Counted from the first letter of the stretch, positions 1 through 9,870 are shown. The stretch is DNA of 64,000 nucleotides from Monoplex corrugatus (GCA_030674185.1 JAPXFY010000026.1:57795794-57859793), one strand, 5' to 3'. The notes: generated by a model from the letters alone, not told the origin. Numbers and translations are program-made.

Positions 1-368
1 TGTAGTGATTAACGCAACGGACTACTGACCAGAAGGTCGTGGATTTGAATCACCATCAATCAGTTCCTTCAAAAATCATTGTCGGATTTTTCGGCTCTAA
101 CTGGCTCCTATTCAGTGTTGGCGTGGTATGGGCTCATTGGGAAGACTGTGACCACACAGTCGAGCCTCATCCACTTCACGGATGCGTCACTGAGGGTGTT
201 GTTCAAATTTTCTGACCAGCACTGCAGGTGTCTGTATCTCTGGGGCCTGGTTGACGCCAGGATATATTATGATAGCAAGCGTAGAGTACAGCCCAGTCAA
301 GCAGTTTCAGTCCCAGATGGAACTCCATAGCATCATGATTATCATCCTCATCGACATCATCATCATTT
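1..368 (+). mobile_element. tRNA-derived SINE, copy 1 (may begin before the window)
   Basis: Bases 1-60 look like a tRNA-derived Pol III head, with an A-box-like GTAGTGATTAACGC near base 3 and a B-box-like GGATTTGAATC near base 42. The body (about 85-330) matches, by eye, the reverse complement of 62640-62900. Shared landmarks include TGGGCTCATT, a segment with ACCACACAGT, and AGGATATATTATGATAG. The copy ends in an ATC-rich tail (about 335-368). A tRNA head, unique body and trinucleotide tail are the standard layout of a SINE mobilised by a LINE. There is no credible ORF. The anticodon identity cannot be fixed. Confidence 0.6.
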
Positions 369-1880
369 GATTGTTAAAAGTGTGCCAGCTTCTGTGGGTA
401 AGGGGAAAGGTAACCTGCTTAAGTGCGACGATTCTAAAAATAATCTGATGTCTCGAGTTCAAACGCAGTCCACAGCAGCAAAACTGTCCTATTCACTGTC
501 CATGTTTAGGCTTCAATGCTTCTGGTGGTGTCATCATAGAACTTCATAGGTTCCTAAACCTCTCCTACTATCAATTTCAAGACCTTGCTTGCGAGGGGGG
601 GGGGGGGGTTGCACAAGCTCAAGGAGTGTCTCAGATAATTAATGGATAGAACAGATATGAAAGGTCTGAGTGTGATGAATCTTTGAATAAACTCAAGACT
701 CCTCTTTCATTTCAAAGCTTTCGCAAGGTGACAACGGTCTTGAGAAGCACAATATATAGACAACAAGTTCGATCAAGTTATTTTGAATTGTTTGTCATCA
801 TACATGTTTGACTTTTGGCAGTATCATTGCACATATATCAGCAAACGAAGCCAGAATAATTGAAATGGCAAGCCCTGAACAGGTTTGCTTTATTCTACGG
901 GTTACGCTGACATTTCTGTGAACAGCAGCATTCCCGTTCAGGTGTGAACATAGTCTTATTTTGTTTGATATCACTTCCATCTTGAGGCCGACTGGGAGAT
1001 GCCCAAGGATAGTTGATCTTAAACTGATTTCAAGGTCAGAACCAGATGTCTATTGAATGTATTCATTGTTTATAGCATCGGATATACTCCAACTGTCATT
1101 AAGTTCTACAGTTAAAGACATGCACCTGTATTACATTTAGATTTAGCTGAACTTAAGTTATTGTCAAGATCATCAGGATCACCATGTATTCTTGGTATCA
1201 CCTTCATGGTGTCAAAAGGAAAAATATCACTTCGGCAAGACTATTCTCTGTCCGCAAGATTATGCCAGCCATTTTTTTTCATGTCTTTTTTTGTTGTTGT
1301 CCCTTTTTCTGAGCGACTACTTTACCTGTCTACTTACAAAGATAAACCTGTTTGTTTAAGTCTGTAAATCTGTAGTAGAATATCCTCGTTCGGCTGATGT
1401 TGCAGGCGCGTACATCTTGCTATTGTCTGTAGAACCGAAGGACTTAAGTTGTGGAATGATCCTTGTACGTTCCCGTGGGGGTGTGCGGCTGTTCCGGTGT
1501 ACTGAGTAGTTCAGTAAACGTTATTGCTGTTTTCATATATGCAGCCGAGAACTTGCTCTGAGAAAATCTGCTTACGGGAAAGATACATTCTAGTATGATA
1601 AATTATTTGAACAACTGTCCAGTACAAGGACAGACAATATATAAAAGAACTGAAAGAAAGAAACAGAGAAATACTAGAACCAAAAGTTAGGCAAAACATG
1701 AAGACTTCGCTAGCGCATAGAGTTTATGTGTTGATTTTTAGTATATGCCTTGGTAACTTTGGATCCTTTTATGACTTTGGGGAACCACATCGCCAGCTTG
1801 AAAGAACTAAAATCAAAAATATCAAATTCATATTCAGTAAACTAAAACAAGGAATATCCTTGTACGAGTATCTAGAAACA
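369..1880. other. no gene recognised; AT-rich intergenic DNA
   Basis: I see no convincing coding, RNA or mobile-element signature. A G homopolymer lies at about 594-607. Short open frames in this stretch show low-complexity translations and no family resemblance. Confidence 0.5.
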
Positions 1881-2490
1881 AATTTCCTCTGGCATGTTTC
1901 TTTCAAAGTAGCAGAGTGTGTGTACAAACAAAACAAACAACAACAAAAAAACAAAGTGCTTAACGTATGTCTAGGACATATCCCCTTCAAAGAAGTTGAG
2001 TAGGTGTACTAAAAGAAAAGTACACAATACATGACATGCCTCTTTCAAAGTAGTGCAGTGGTTTGTCCTAAAACAAAGCACACAGTATATGATCTATTCC
2101 TTTCAAAGTAGTAGATTGTGTGTATTAAAAAAGTGCATAGCATAAATGACACGTCCTTCAAGGAAATACAGTGTGTATAGTAGAGTAGAAGTACCAAAAG
2201 TAAAGTACACAATATATGACATGCCTCTTTCAGATCAGCACGGTGGTTTGTCCTAGAAACAAAGAACATAGTATAAATGACATATTCCTTTCAAAGTAGT
2301 GGATTGTGTGTACTAAAAAAGTGTGCATATCGTATAATTATGACATGTCCTTCAAAGTAGTGGATTGTGTGTACTAAAAGAAGTGTGCATATCGTATAAT
2401 TATGACATGTCCTTCAAAGAAATACAGCGTGTAACCAGTAATAAAGTGCGATGTATATGTGACATGCCTCCTTCAAAGCAGTCGAGAGTT
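1880..2490. repeat. degenerate minisatellite, about 61-bp period
   Basis: A block containing CCTTTCAAAGTAGTGGATTG, then TGTACTAAAA, then a GACATG-type end recurs about nine times with substitutions and indels. The two best-conserved neighbouring units lie near 2290-2410 and repeat at about 61 bp. Short open frames on both strands here follow the repeat and are not genes. The array stops where a LINE-Z 3' fragment begins. Confidence 0.7.
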
Positions 2491-2495
2491 TCTCT

Positions 2496-2890
2496 CAAAA
2501 AACATAGGATCCAGCTACAATAAAAAGACGTCCGCACGCGCGATATGAAAGCTCTGGACATGAACACAGACATATGAGAAGATACAGCTGTCGACCACAA
2601 CAGATGGCGCAGTGTGTTTCAGAAACAACTCAGGTTGGGGGAAAAGAAGATCCAGATCTTAGCTGAAGAAAAGAGAGCCAGGCAGAAAGCAAGCTCCTGT
2701 GAAGGCAATCTCATGGCCAGCATCCATACATGTACATGGATCCAATGTCTCAGAGACTACCTTTCCCGCGTCGGCCTTAACAACCACAGCTGCCGCTGCT
2801 CCAGAGGTGTCAACTTGACTCGACACAACATTACGGCACATCATCCATAGTCGACGCCGACTGATGGAGGCCTACTACTGCTAGCAGATA
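2496..2890 (+). mobile_element. 5'-truncated 3' end of LINE-Z
   Basis: The translation around 2520-2850 matches the C-terminal part of the longer LINE-Z copy at 21789-22448. KDVRTRDMKAL corresponds to KDVCKRDMKAF, the FQKQLRLGEKK segment corresponds to LKKQLRIGEDK, and CLRDYLSRVGLNNHSCRC corresponds to the zinc-finger-like segment CGRDCLSRIGLYSHRRRC. The non-coding end after the stop also matches: GGAGGCCTACTACTGCT resembles the terminal GGAGGCCTACTACTACT of the longer copy read on its own strand. Only the last roughly 400 bp are present, as expected from abortive reverse transcription. Internal stops and substitutions show it is dead. Confidence 0.75.
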
Positions 2891-2989
2891 TACATGTATC
2901 ATCACTTTCATTAGTTGCAGAACCAGACAGAAAAAAATGAAAATGAATGAGGCATACTAATTTTCTATTGTTTTCCCCCCACTTGATAT

Positions 2990-3102
2990 AAGCACACACA
3001 CATATACATACACACATGCATGTACATACACACCACACACACACACACACAAATACGTATACACATACACAAATATATACACTCATACACGCACATACAC
3101 AT

Positions 3103-3183
<81 letters not shown>

Positions 3184-3195
3184 ACACACACACGT
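2990..3195. repeat. (CA)n microsatellite
   Basis: Nearly pure CA dinucleotides run from about 3102 to 3192, preceded by an imperfect CA/TACA stretch. Open frames of His-Thr or Cys-Val repeats over it are artefacts. Confidence 0.95.
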
Positions 3196-3775
3196 TTCTT
3201 GTATTTCTTCCACCAGAACAGCCCTTCCAACAAAATTGTATGGGGGGATGGGGAGTGGGGTGGGGGTTCATGGAAAAGATAGATTGTTAGAATAGTATGT
3301 GGTTGGTTGTCTTTCTTTTCCTGTTTTCATGTCTTCTTTCAAAATAGGGATAGGCATGTCCCATGTACTCTGAAAGTGAGGGATGTTTGTCTGTTTGTCT
3401 GTATGTATGTGTGTGTGTATGCCTCTCTCTGTCTGTTATGTTTAGCATAATTTTCTCAAATTTTTCTGGGGTGGATTTCTACAGAATTGTTGTCAAAGGT
3501 GTGAACTATTAAGGAGTCATGAATGCACAATGTTTAGAGGATAGTGTCAAGGTTCAAGGTCAAATGGACCAAAAAATGCCTGAAATCAGTACTTGTCGAG
3601 GAAGGCATGTGAACGACTCTTTTTCGGGACCTTTTGATAATATTTAGAAATATGCTTGTACTGTTGAAGTAGTCTACCATTGTCCTTAACGCATGATGTA
3701 TTTAATCTGAAAATTCAAACTTCAAGGTCCATTTTTTTTGGTTATAACTTTGTCATAACTGTCTGCCAACAATCT
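3196..3775. other. no gene recognised; possible old interspersed repeat
   Basis: The stretch has a GT-rich start and then ordinary sequence with TTCAAGGTCAAATGG-like words. No coding potential is seen. It ends where CR1-A copy 1 begins. Confidence 0.4.
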
Positions 3776-5247
3776 TCTCAATCCTTTCCAGTCAGCCTAC
3801 CGCCAGTGCCATAGCACTGAAACTGCCCTGCTACACATTCTCAACAATCTCCTCCTTGCAACTGATACTGGCAAAGTCTCTCTCCTCACACTCCTTGATC
3901 TGTCTGCAGCCTTTGATACCATTGATCATGGTATTCTCCTTTCTAGACTTCATCATACTTTTGGCATCTCTGACATTGCTCTCTCCTTTTTCACTTCATA
4001 TCTGTCAAACAGAAAACAAACTGTTCTCATTAATGGCACTTACTCTCAACCTGCATGCCTGACCTGTGGTGTTCCACAAGGATATGTCCTTGGCCCTGTT
4101 CTTTTCACTCTTTACACCTCCCCCCTGTCCACCATCATCAACTCCCACTCTATAAAACACCACTTCTATGCTGATGACACCCAACTTCTAGACAGTGACA
4201 CACCAGACAATATACAGCGCCTCTTGACTCGCACCACTGAGTGTTACTCGGACATTAAGAACTGGATGACATTCAATAAACTTCAGCTTAATGACGACAA
4301 GACAGAAGCTATCCTCATTGGCACCCGTCAGAAACTTTCTCAGCTGCCTCCTCTTTCTCTCCCATTATGTAACACATCAGTCCCAATTTCTGATTCAGCT
4401 AAAAACCTTGGTGTCTGCATTGACTCTACCCTCTCCATGAACAACTTTGTTTCTCAAACTGCCAGATCTTGCTACTTTCACCTCCATCGTATAAGCTTGA
4501 TCAGGAAGTATCTCTCTGTGGAAACAACTGCAAAACTCGTTCTCTCCTTCATAATGTCTCGCATTGACTATTGCAATTCTCCTGTCTGGTCTTCCTGCCT
4601 CCACCATTCACATCCTACAGCGCATTCAAAACAATGCTGCACGCCTTGTACTCAAAAAGAAAAAAAGCTGACCACATATCTCCTCTCCTGGCACAACTTT
4701 ACTGGCTCCCTGTATCAAAGCGCATACAGTACAAACTAGACACCATGTGCTACAAAAGCCTCAATAACGCAGCCCCCCATTACCTGTCAAGCCTACTTGA
4801 GATCTATGTTCCCTCACGTACCCTCCGCTCTGCCTCCGATTCTCTGACTTTTCGCTTTCCACGCACCAAGCTCAATACCTATGGTCCACGAGCCTTCTCT
4901 GTTTTTGGTCCACTTTCCTGGAACAAACTTCCTCTCTCTGTCCGTCAGCAACCTACTTTTGTCTCCAAGTCCGCTCTCAAAACTCACCTTTTCTCCTCTG
5001 CATAAAATCCTGACCTCACTCATCCCCCCTCTGTAGCCTGTCTCCACTCGGAGGGGAATCACATTGTAATATATATTTGTATATAATATGCTCTCTATAA
5101 TTTTCCATTGCTTTTATTCTTTTTCCCCATTTATAGCCATGTGTAAGTGTGTGTGTGCGCGCGTGCGTAAGTGTATGTTCAGCGCTTAGATTTGATTTTT
5201 ATCGAGATTTTGCGCTATATAAATATTGTAATTATTATTATTATTAT
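3776..5247 (+). mobile_element. CR1/jockey-like LINE, family CR1-A, copy 1 (5'-truncated)
   Basis: The element starts inside the reverse transcriptase at the PFQSAYR motif and runs through the end of ORF2, a 3' UTR containing a (GT)n tract, and a terminal module with AGCGCTTAGATTTGATTTT and GCGCTATATAAAT followed by (ATT)n. Two further copies on the minus strand (40364-42066 and 60140-61701) align along most of its length. The class call rests on RT motif spacing and the jockey-type C-terminus. Whether the precise clade is CR1, L2 or Crack cannot be settled by eye. Confidence 0.85.
3786..5005 (+). pseudogene. reverse transcriptase C-terminal half of CR1-A copy 1, frameshifted
   Basis: Reading from the TTC at 3786 gives an uninterrupted RT: PFQSAYR, then LLDLSAAFDTIDH (motif A), CGVPQGYVLGP (motif B) and FYADDTQL (motif C, with the catalytic Asp pair). 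A small deletion near 4578-4582 shifts the frame. Copy 2 reads AATTCACTCCTG where this copy reads AATTCTCCTG. The rest continues in another frame to a stop at 5003-5005 and includes HWLPV-like, YKSLNN and FGPLSWNKLP segments typical of the jockey-type C-terminus. The endonuclease and N-terminal RT are missing, so it cannot move on its own. Confidence 0.85.
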
Positions 5248-5756
5248 TTATATAGCAAGAAAGGTTTGTTAGAATGGCTTGACAGTCTTGCTTTGTTCCA
5301 ATCATTCATAGTCGATAATGTGTTTTTTTCATTCTTTTTTTTTTTTTTTTTTCCTTGCTCATAGTTTTACTAGACAGTAAGTTTCTACAGAATGTAGCAT
5401 TAGCTTGCCTTCTGCTTTCTTTCGCGTGAACTAAGCGTGTAAGGCAGATGGTTTCTGTATCTGCACTGTCATCAGAATTACAAACAATTAACAAAACAAA
5501 GCGACACAAAAAAACAGACAAAAACCACAATTACGGCATTGCGCATCGTGAGCAAAACCATTCATGGTCTATTGAAAAAATCGAACACAGGACCACTCGC
5601 GTCCAAGCAAGCTCCAGCTCTGGGCACTGCGCCACTCACTACTCCGCCCGACGTGTCAGTCAGCAAGAAAGCCTATGTCCGACCCACACTGTCAGCTTTG
5701 TTAGCCAATCAACAGTCAGGGTGTAGAGCACACAGCAGGTTGCCGTCATTGTCAGA
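5248..5756. other. no gene recognised between CR1-A and R3rep
   Basis: The stretch contains a T homopolymer (about 5332-5352) and ordinary sequence. An open frame across 5539-5919 has no recognisable domain and overlaps an interspersed repeat, so it is not called. Confidence 0.4.
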
Positions 5757-5884
5757 TAGACAGTTAACAAACACCACAACGGTGCGGCTGGGACCCGGAG
5801 CACCAGTGCCTCGCAACTCTCCGGACAATCACCTCTCAAACTCCCCACGCCACTCGATAGTCATTTCATCAAACAAAGGGGGGC

Positions 5885-5887
<3 letters not shown>
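5757..5887 (+). repeat. interspersed repeat R3rep, copy 1
   Basis: About 130 bp align by eye with 61983-62113. Shared words include AGTTAACAA, CTCTGGACAA/CTCCGGACAA, and AGTCATTTCA followed by CAAA and GGGGCTGT. It has no coding potential and its class is unknown. It lies about 220 bp upstream of the lectin start codon. Confidence 0.55.
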
Positions 5888-5918
<31 letters not shown>

Positions 5919-5961
5919 ATTTTTATGTATATATATTATATATATATATATATATATATTG
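5888..5961. repeat. (TG)n/(TA)n microsatellite
   Basis: A short TG run is followed by TA dinucleotides with one interruption, about 150 bp upstream of the lectin start codon. Confidence 0.9.
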
Positions 5962-6108
5962 TTTATTCTGACAGTCTATGAAATGTTCATTCATCATCAA
6001 ACATTCAACATCGCCGTTAAAAAGGAAAACAAAGTTGCGGCACAAATATCCAACTGTGGACATAAATTCACACATCGTTACCAAGGAGGAAAATAGTTGA
6101 GAAGCAAA

Positions 6109-6472
6109 ATGTCTGAGATAAAAAAAAAATTATATCAAATCTCAATCAGAGACAAACCATCTTTGATCATTGCCATCACCTTCATCATACTGCGTACTGC
6201 TACATGTGACACTTGCCCCAATGCACGTACCTTTAAAATGCTGCCCGTGAATAATGCCATGTTTACACAAGACGTCCTGTTTGAGGTGTCATCAATGTCC
6301 AGTATTGACTGTGGTCGTATATGTGTTGGTACGGAGGGATGTGTCATGTTCACGTTTCAGGGCAGTCAGAACGGTGCACCAGACAGGTGTCGGGTCTATG
6401 GGCAAGTGCACAATCTGACTGATCCTCAGGAGAACTCCCCAGGAGCCAGGAGCTATGCTGTCAACATCCCAG
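6109..6472 (+). CDS. PAN/C-type lectin-like secreted protein, exon 1
   Basis: This is the first coding exon of a 260-residue protein (exons 6109-6472, 9134-9316, 25670-25905). The ATG at 6109 is the only ATG preceding the hydrophobic core. The upstream in-frame TTG at 6097 is not a likely start. Residues 1-17 are basic, 18-28 are hydrophobic, and cleavage is plausible near residue 32, so the product should enter the secretory pathway. Residues 33-121 resemble a PAN/apple module, with cysteines 33, 36, 68, 72, 78 and 94 and the pattern DC-x3-C-x5-C-x-MFTF followed by DRCRVYG. PAN modules usually bind protein or carbohydrate. The exon ends at CCAG before GTAAGT (6473), leaving one base of the next codon (phase 1). 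The 3' flank is intronic repeat. The family is clear; the ligand is unknown. Confidence 0.8.
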
Positions 6473-6640
6473 GTAAGTTGTGTGTGAGTCAAAACTTCCT
6501 TTCACAATTTTTTGGCAGCACAACACACAGCACAGAAAACAATAAAGACAAAAATTACTCAGCCTGCAATAGAAAGGCTTTTTTTCATTCGAACCTCATT
6601 ATGCATTACTTATTTTAACATCCATTCATGTAAGTGCATT

Positions 6641-7090
6641 TCCACCGTGGTGATGCAGAGGCTCTTTCAATATAAACAATATCCCCACCTTTGGAAATTC
6701 TGTGCTAGGGATTTCCTCTTTTCTGTCACTCTCTTTGTTTTTACCTTGTTCCTCTGCTTTCTGTCATTTCTTCCCATCATTTTCTGCCTTGCTGGTTCAT
6801 TCACCTGTATGTGTTCGATAAAGTCTACATACTTTTCTCTTAGGAATGGTAACTGGGTACATGTATTGAGCGCATCTTTGGCTCTAGGGAAGTGAAACAT
6901 GCAGAAACAATTTTAGGTAAATTAGGCCCGTTCTTATATATGTTTTAATTTCCTTAGTTATATTAAAATTTTGACTCAAGCATGTTTCTTAAATCGATTT
7001 ACCCTGCGCGATAAATTGGACAGAGTGGTCAATGCCAGGGGCGTCTCCTTAGATTATGTGCTTGAATGCATTGATGTGTATAGTTAATGT
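6641..7090 (+). repeat. interspersed repeat R2rep, copy 1
   Basis: About 450 bp match 28743-29227 (reverse complement), and the first 260 bp match 61705-61975. Landmarks are GAGGCTCTTTCA, GAAATTCTGTGCTAG, TTTTCTGTCACTC, ATCATTTTCTGCCTT, GGGTACATGTATT and, further on, ATAAATTGGACAGAGTGGTC. There is no ORF and no terminal inverted repeat that I could find. It may be a SINE, a non-autonomous DNA element or a LINE UTR. Confidence 0.65.
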
Positions 7091-7479
7091 TTTTCTTTTT
7101 TCTTCCTGTTGAGGTACTGTATGTGCACCGGAATGGTTATAGCCATGATATGGCTCTGCGCAGTCGGCTAGGCTTAAAGCAACAATAAGAATAAGAATAT
7201 AAGTACATTTTTGGAAACTGCAATATAATAAGACAACACAGACAAGAACTTAATTGTAATAAGCTTACTTTACAGTTTCTGTCAAACCAAAGTGATCAGT
7301 GACAGTTTGTTGATAGGCTAATAATACGTTTGGTTTTAAAAAAACTCATTGTCTTTCGTATTTGGTTCAAAAGACTTAAAGTTGTTTATATGTTTAAACT
7401 TTTAAATGGTCATTTAATTGATCTGTATCCGTCCTCACATGAAAAAGGCAGCTACAATGTAGCAGTTGTTTCAGACTTC
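7091..7479. other. intronic sequence without a recognised gene
   Basis: Nothing coding is seen. A segment near 7130-7190, with GATATGGCTCTGCGCAGTCGG and an (AATAAG)n-like end, resembles the reverse complement of about 27000-27030 (CCGACTGCGTAGAGCCATATC), which suggests another low-copy interspersed repeat. Confidence 0.4.
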
Positions 7480-7750
7480 TCCAAATTTCTACTATGGATC
7501 TTGCAAACGCCGAAGATCTGTTTTGATCCTGCTTCCTTCTGTAAAGACTGTACCAGATCACTGGCATAAAATCATTTAATGCAGAAATCTCCGTCATCCC
7601 ACAGAATATTCACTAATGGATCAAAGTCTGATGAAGGTATTGCTGCTACTGCCCTCTCTTCCGCTGTTCCCAATCGTCCAATTTCAAAACATATTTCGTC
7701 TAACAGTTCCGTTTATACTGCTGAACTGACGGACCATACAAGACAAACAG
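7480..7750 (+). pseudogene. relic of a LINE RNase H domain
   Basis: The translation from about 7605 reads HRIFTNGSKSDEGIAATALS and continues through SAVPNRPISKH to SSVYTAELTDH. This matches the RNase H domain of pol-like non-LTR elements, where the first motif is normally FTDGSKS and the second has ELxAI. The catalytic Asp of the first motif is Asn here. The upstream frame is broken by a stop at about 7567-7569, between TPKICFDPASF and the motif. Only about 90 codons are identifiable, and the parent family cannot be assigned. Confidence 0.65.
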
Positions 7751-7974
7751 GAAATAGTTCAGTCTGTCAAAACTGAAAGGTCAGAACAAAAGTTTGGAAA
7801 TTCCGCCAAAGAGACTTCCTGTGTGGTGGTAAAGCTGCTGTCTCAATACACGATGACAACATCCGACAGCATCTTTTTAATCGCTTCATCAAGACATAAC
7901 GGACTTTGGACTGATAGTCAAACCAAGATGCACTAAACCTCCCCCTAGTCAGCATGGACAGGAGACCGTTCTCT

Positions 7975-8127
7975 TTTGCCTACCCATGTTTATCTTGGGA
8001 ATGTACGATGGTGGTTTCCCGTTGCCTTCAATCGGTTTTTGTACGGACTCTACGCTAGCCTTTATCGTTTCCACGACTATCCACAGGGCAGAGGGGTGAT
8101 TTTCTGTCAGGGTTTACTCCCTTAGCC
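7975..8127 (-). repeat. LINE 5' UTR-like fragment
   Basis: On the minus strand the segment reads GGCTAAGGGAGTAAACCCTG and later AACCGATTGAAGGCAACGGG followed by AAACCACCATCGTA. These words also occur in the 5' UTR of the RTE-like element (about 10850-10915), and the first occurs upstream of LINE-Z (about 25345-25365). It is interpreted as a detached 5' UTR piece. It is short and the origin is uncertain. Confidence 0.45.
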
Positions 8128-8149
8128 ATGGACATCTACGACTTCCAAT

Positions 8150-8890
8150 TTGCCCATGATTATACTTGCCCAGGCTCTGGCCACAGATAACTTTTACCTG
8201 GACGATAAGCTAGACAAGCATATCCGGAAAGCTTCCGCCTTCTTTGCCAAGTCACTCAAGATCGAACAAGAAACTGACAGAGCACTCCAAAGTTCAAGTT
8301 TACAAAGTCTCCTTCCCGAGCACCTTAATGTAAGCCAGTGAGACAAGGACACTCCGCGTTTCACCAACAGAGGGGGCTTAGTGTCGTCCATGTGTGATGT
8401 CTCCGGTATATCCTCAACATTTATTGATGGAGGGATGAAGTCTCTGACAGAGAGGTATTTGACGGAAGAGGGATATCGTCCATGGTCGCACTATACAAGC
8501 AAAGACGTCTTCATTGGCTCGGTGATGTGTGTCTCACAGAGGAGAGCAGAATGTCCAAGGATATCTTCTTCGGCCTGCTTGCATCAAGGAAAACGCCTTG
8601 TGATCACCCACAGTTGTTCTTCAGAGACATTGATAGAAGAAAAAGAACCAACACCGGTAAAGCCTACACATAAAGCAGATATTCCTGGAGATATATGGTG
8701 CAGAGACTCAGCAGCTTCAAACAAAGACAACTGTTCCTTCCAGAAGGGAAACAGGAGAGTAGAAAGGCTTGACTTCACGTAAACAAGCCAGCCATAGACT
8801 CGATCTGTTAATCACTGTCAAACAGAATGCATGTCCCGTGTGGGTCTATGTAGCCACCATTGTCGCTGTTTCAGCGTCTTGAGAGACGTT
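8150..8890 (+). mobile_element. decayed LINE-Z copy, C-terminal part
   Basis: Fragments in different frames line up in the same order as in LINE-Z. ATDNFYLDDKLDKHI resembles ITDNLSLDTEVDKRI, RRLHWLGDVCL resembles RRLRWLGHVRR, KDIFFGLLAS resembles KDILYGELAT, and CMSRVGLCSHHCRCF near 8828-8872 resembles the terminal zinc-finger segment. Several stops and frameshifts separate them. The copy lies in intron 1 of the lectin gene in the sense orientation. Confidence 0.6.
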
Positions 8891-9133
8891 GCCCAACCGC
8901 GCTAACACCAATGGTTCTCTGGATATGCAGGATGACGCCTGTGTTTGAGGCCTTGTGATTCCAGCACTGTTTTGAATACTGAAATGAATGATGAAAACAA
9001 TGAACAAATAAGATGTAGAAGAAAGAAGAATGTTTATATTTGGAATAGTCTCTAATATCACTCAATGACTAAATTAAAACATTTGTGTCGATAATTTGAG
9101 GCTACTAAAAACTCCTTGCATTATTGTGTGCAG

Positions 9134-9316
9134 CCCCAAGACCCTGTCCCAGTGGGTACAATCTGTCAAGTTGCCGTTGTCTAAGATATATGGATGAAAG
9201 GAGAAACTACACTGAAGCCATAGAGCGGTGTCAAGAGATGGACCAAGGTCAGCTTGTCATGACCAAGACTGTTGCTGAACTAGAATGTGTTGAAGACTTT
9301 CTGAAACAAATATTTG
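9134..9316 (+). CDS. C-type lectin-like protein, exon 2 (N-terminal half of the CTLD)
   Basis: The exon encodes residues 122-182. The acceptor TGTGTGCAG ends at 9133, and the donor GTAAGA starts at 9317. Both junctions are phase 1, so the frame joins exon 1 to exon 3 without a stop. The sequence has the start of a C-type lectin-like domain: CPSGYN with cysteines 126, 135 and 137, then the first helix RNYTEAIERC, where Cys154 is the conserved partner of the last domain cysteine, then LVMTKTVAELECVEDFL, the usual LA/V-x-E-N-F-type second helix. Cys173 is an extra cysteine. A long (CA)n tract starts 56 bp after the donor. Confidence 0.8.
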
Positions 9317-9372
9317 GTAAGATTACTTTGCTCTCTGGCTTTTCTTCTCTCGTGATTAATCTGTCGCGCGCG

Positions 9373-9430
9373 CGCACACACACACATACACACACAATAT
9401 ACCACACCACACCACACTACACGCACACTA

Positions 9431-9470
<40 letters not shown>

Positions 9471-9521
9471 CACACACACACACGCACACACACACACTGA
9501 CCACACACACACACACACACA

Positions 9522-9573
<52 letters not shown>

Positions 9574-9626
9574 ACACCACACACACATACACACAATATA
9601 CCACACCACACCACATTACACGCACC

Positions 9627-9679
<53 letters not shown>

Positions 9680-9683
9680 GCCA

Positions 9684-9714
<31 letters not shown>

Positions 9715-9815
9715 CACCGCACACACACACACACACACAAACACCACACACACACACACGTACACCACACACACACACACACACACACACACCACCACAC
9801 ACACACACACACACA

Positions 9816-9846
<31 letters not shown>

Positions 9847-9870
9847 ACACACACACCACACACACACATT
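9373..9870. repeat. long compound (CA)n microsatellite
   Basis: About 500 bp of CA dinucleotides carry CCACAC, GCACAC and CATACA interruptions and two copies of an ACAATATACCACACCAC motif (near 9395 and 9594). CA-rich sequence continues more sparsely to about 10075. Confidence 0.95.

Larger units (their letters stand above)
6473..9133 (+). other. intron 1 of the lectin-like gene
   Basis: The intron is bounded by GTAAGT at 6473 and TGTGTGCAG ending at 9133, in phase 1. It contains an R2rep copy (6641-7090), an RNase H relic (7480-7750), a 5' UTR-like LINE fragment (7975-8127) and a LINE-Z relic (8150-8890). Confidence 0.75.

Noticed and set aside
1698..2003. 101-codon plus-strand frame with a possible hydrophobic start
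   Set aside because: It ends inside the 61-bp minisatellite, has Lys/Gln-rich low-complexity sequence and no recognisable family.
2841..3295. Long Cys-Val and His-Thr open frames
   Set aside because: They are translations of the (CA)n microsatellite on both strands.
5539..5919. 126-codon frame upstream of the lectin gene
   Set aside because: It overlaps R3rep and a TA microsatellite, and no domain is visible.
6097..6108. Upstream TTG start for lectin exon 1
   Set aside because: Eukaryotic initiation favours the ATG at 6109, and the extra four codons add nothing to the signal sequence.
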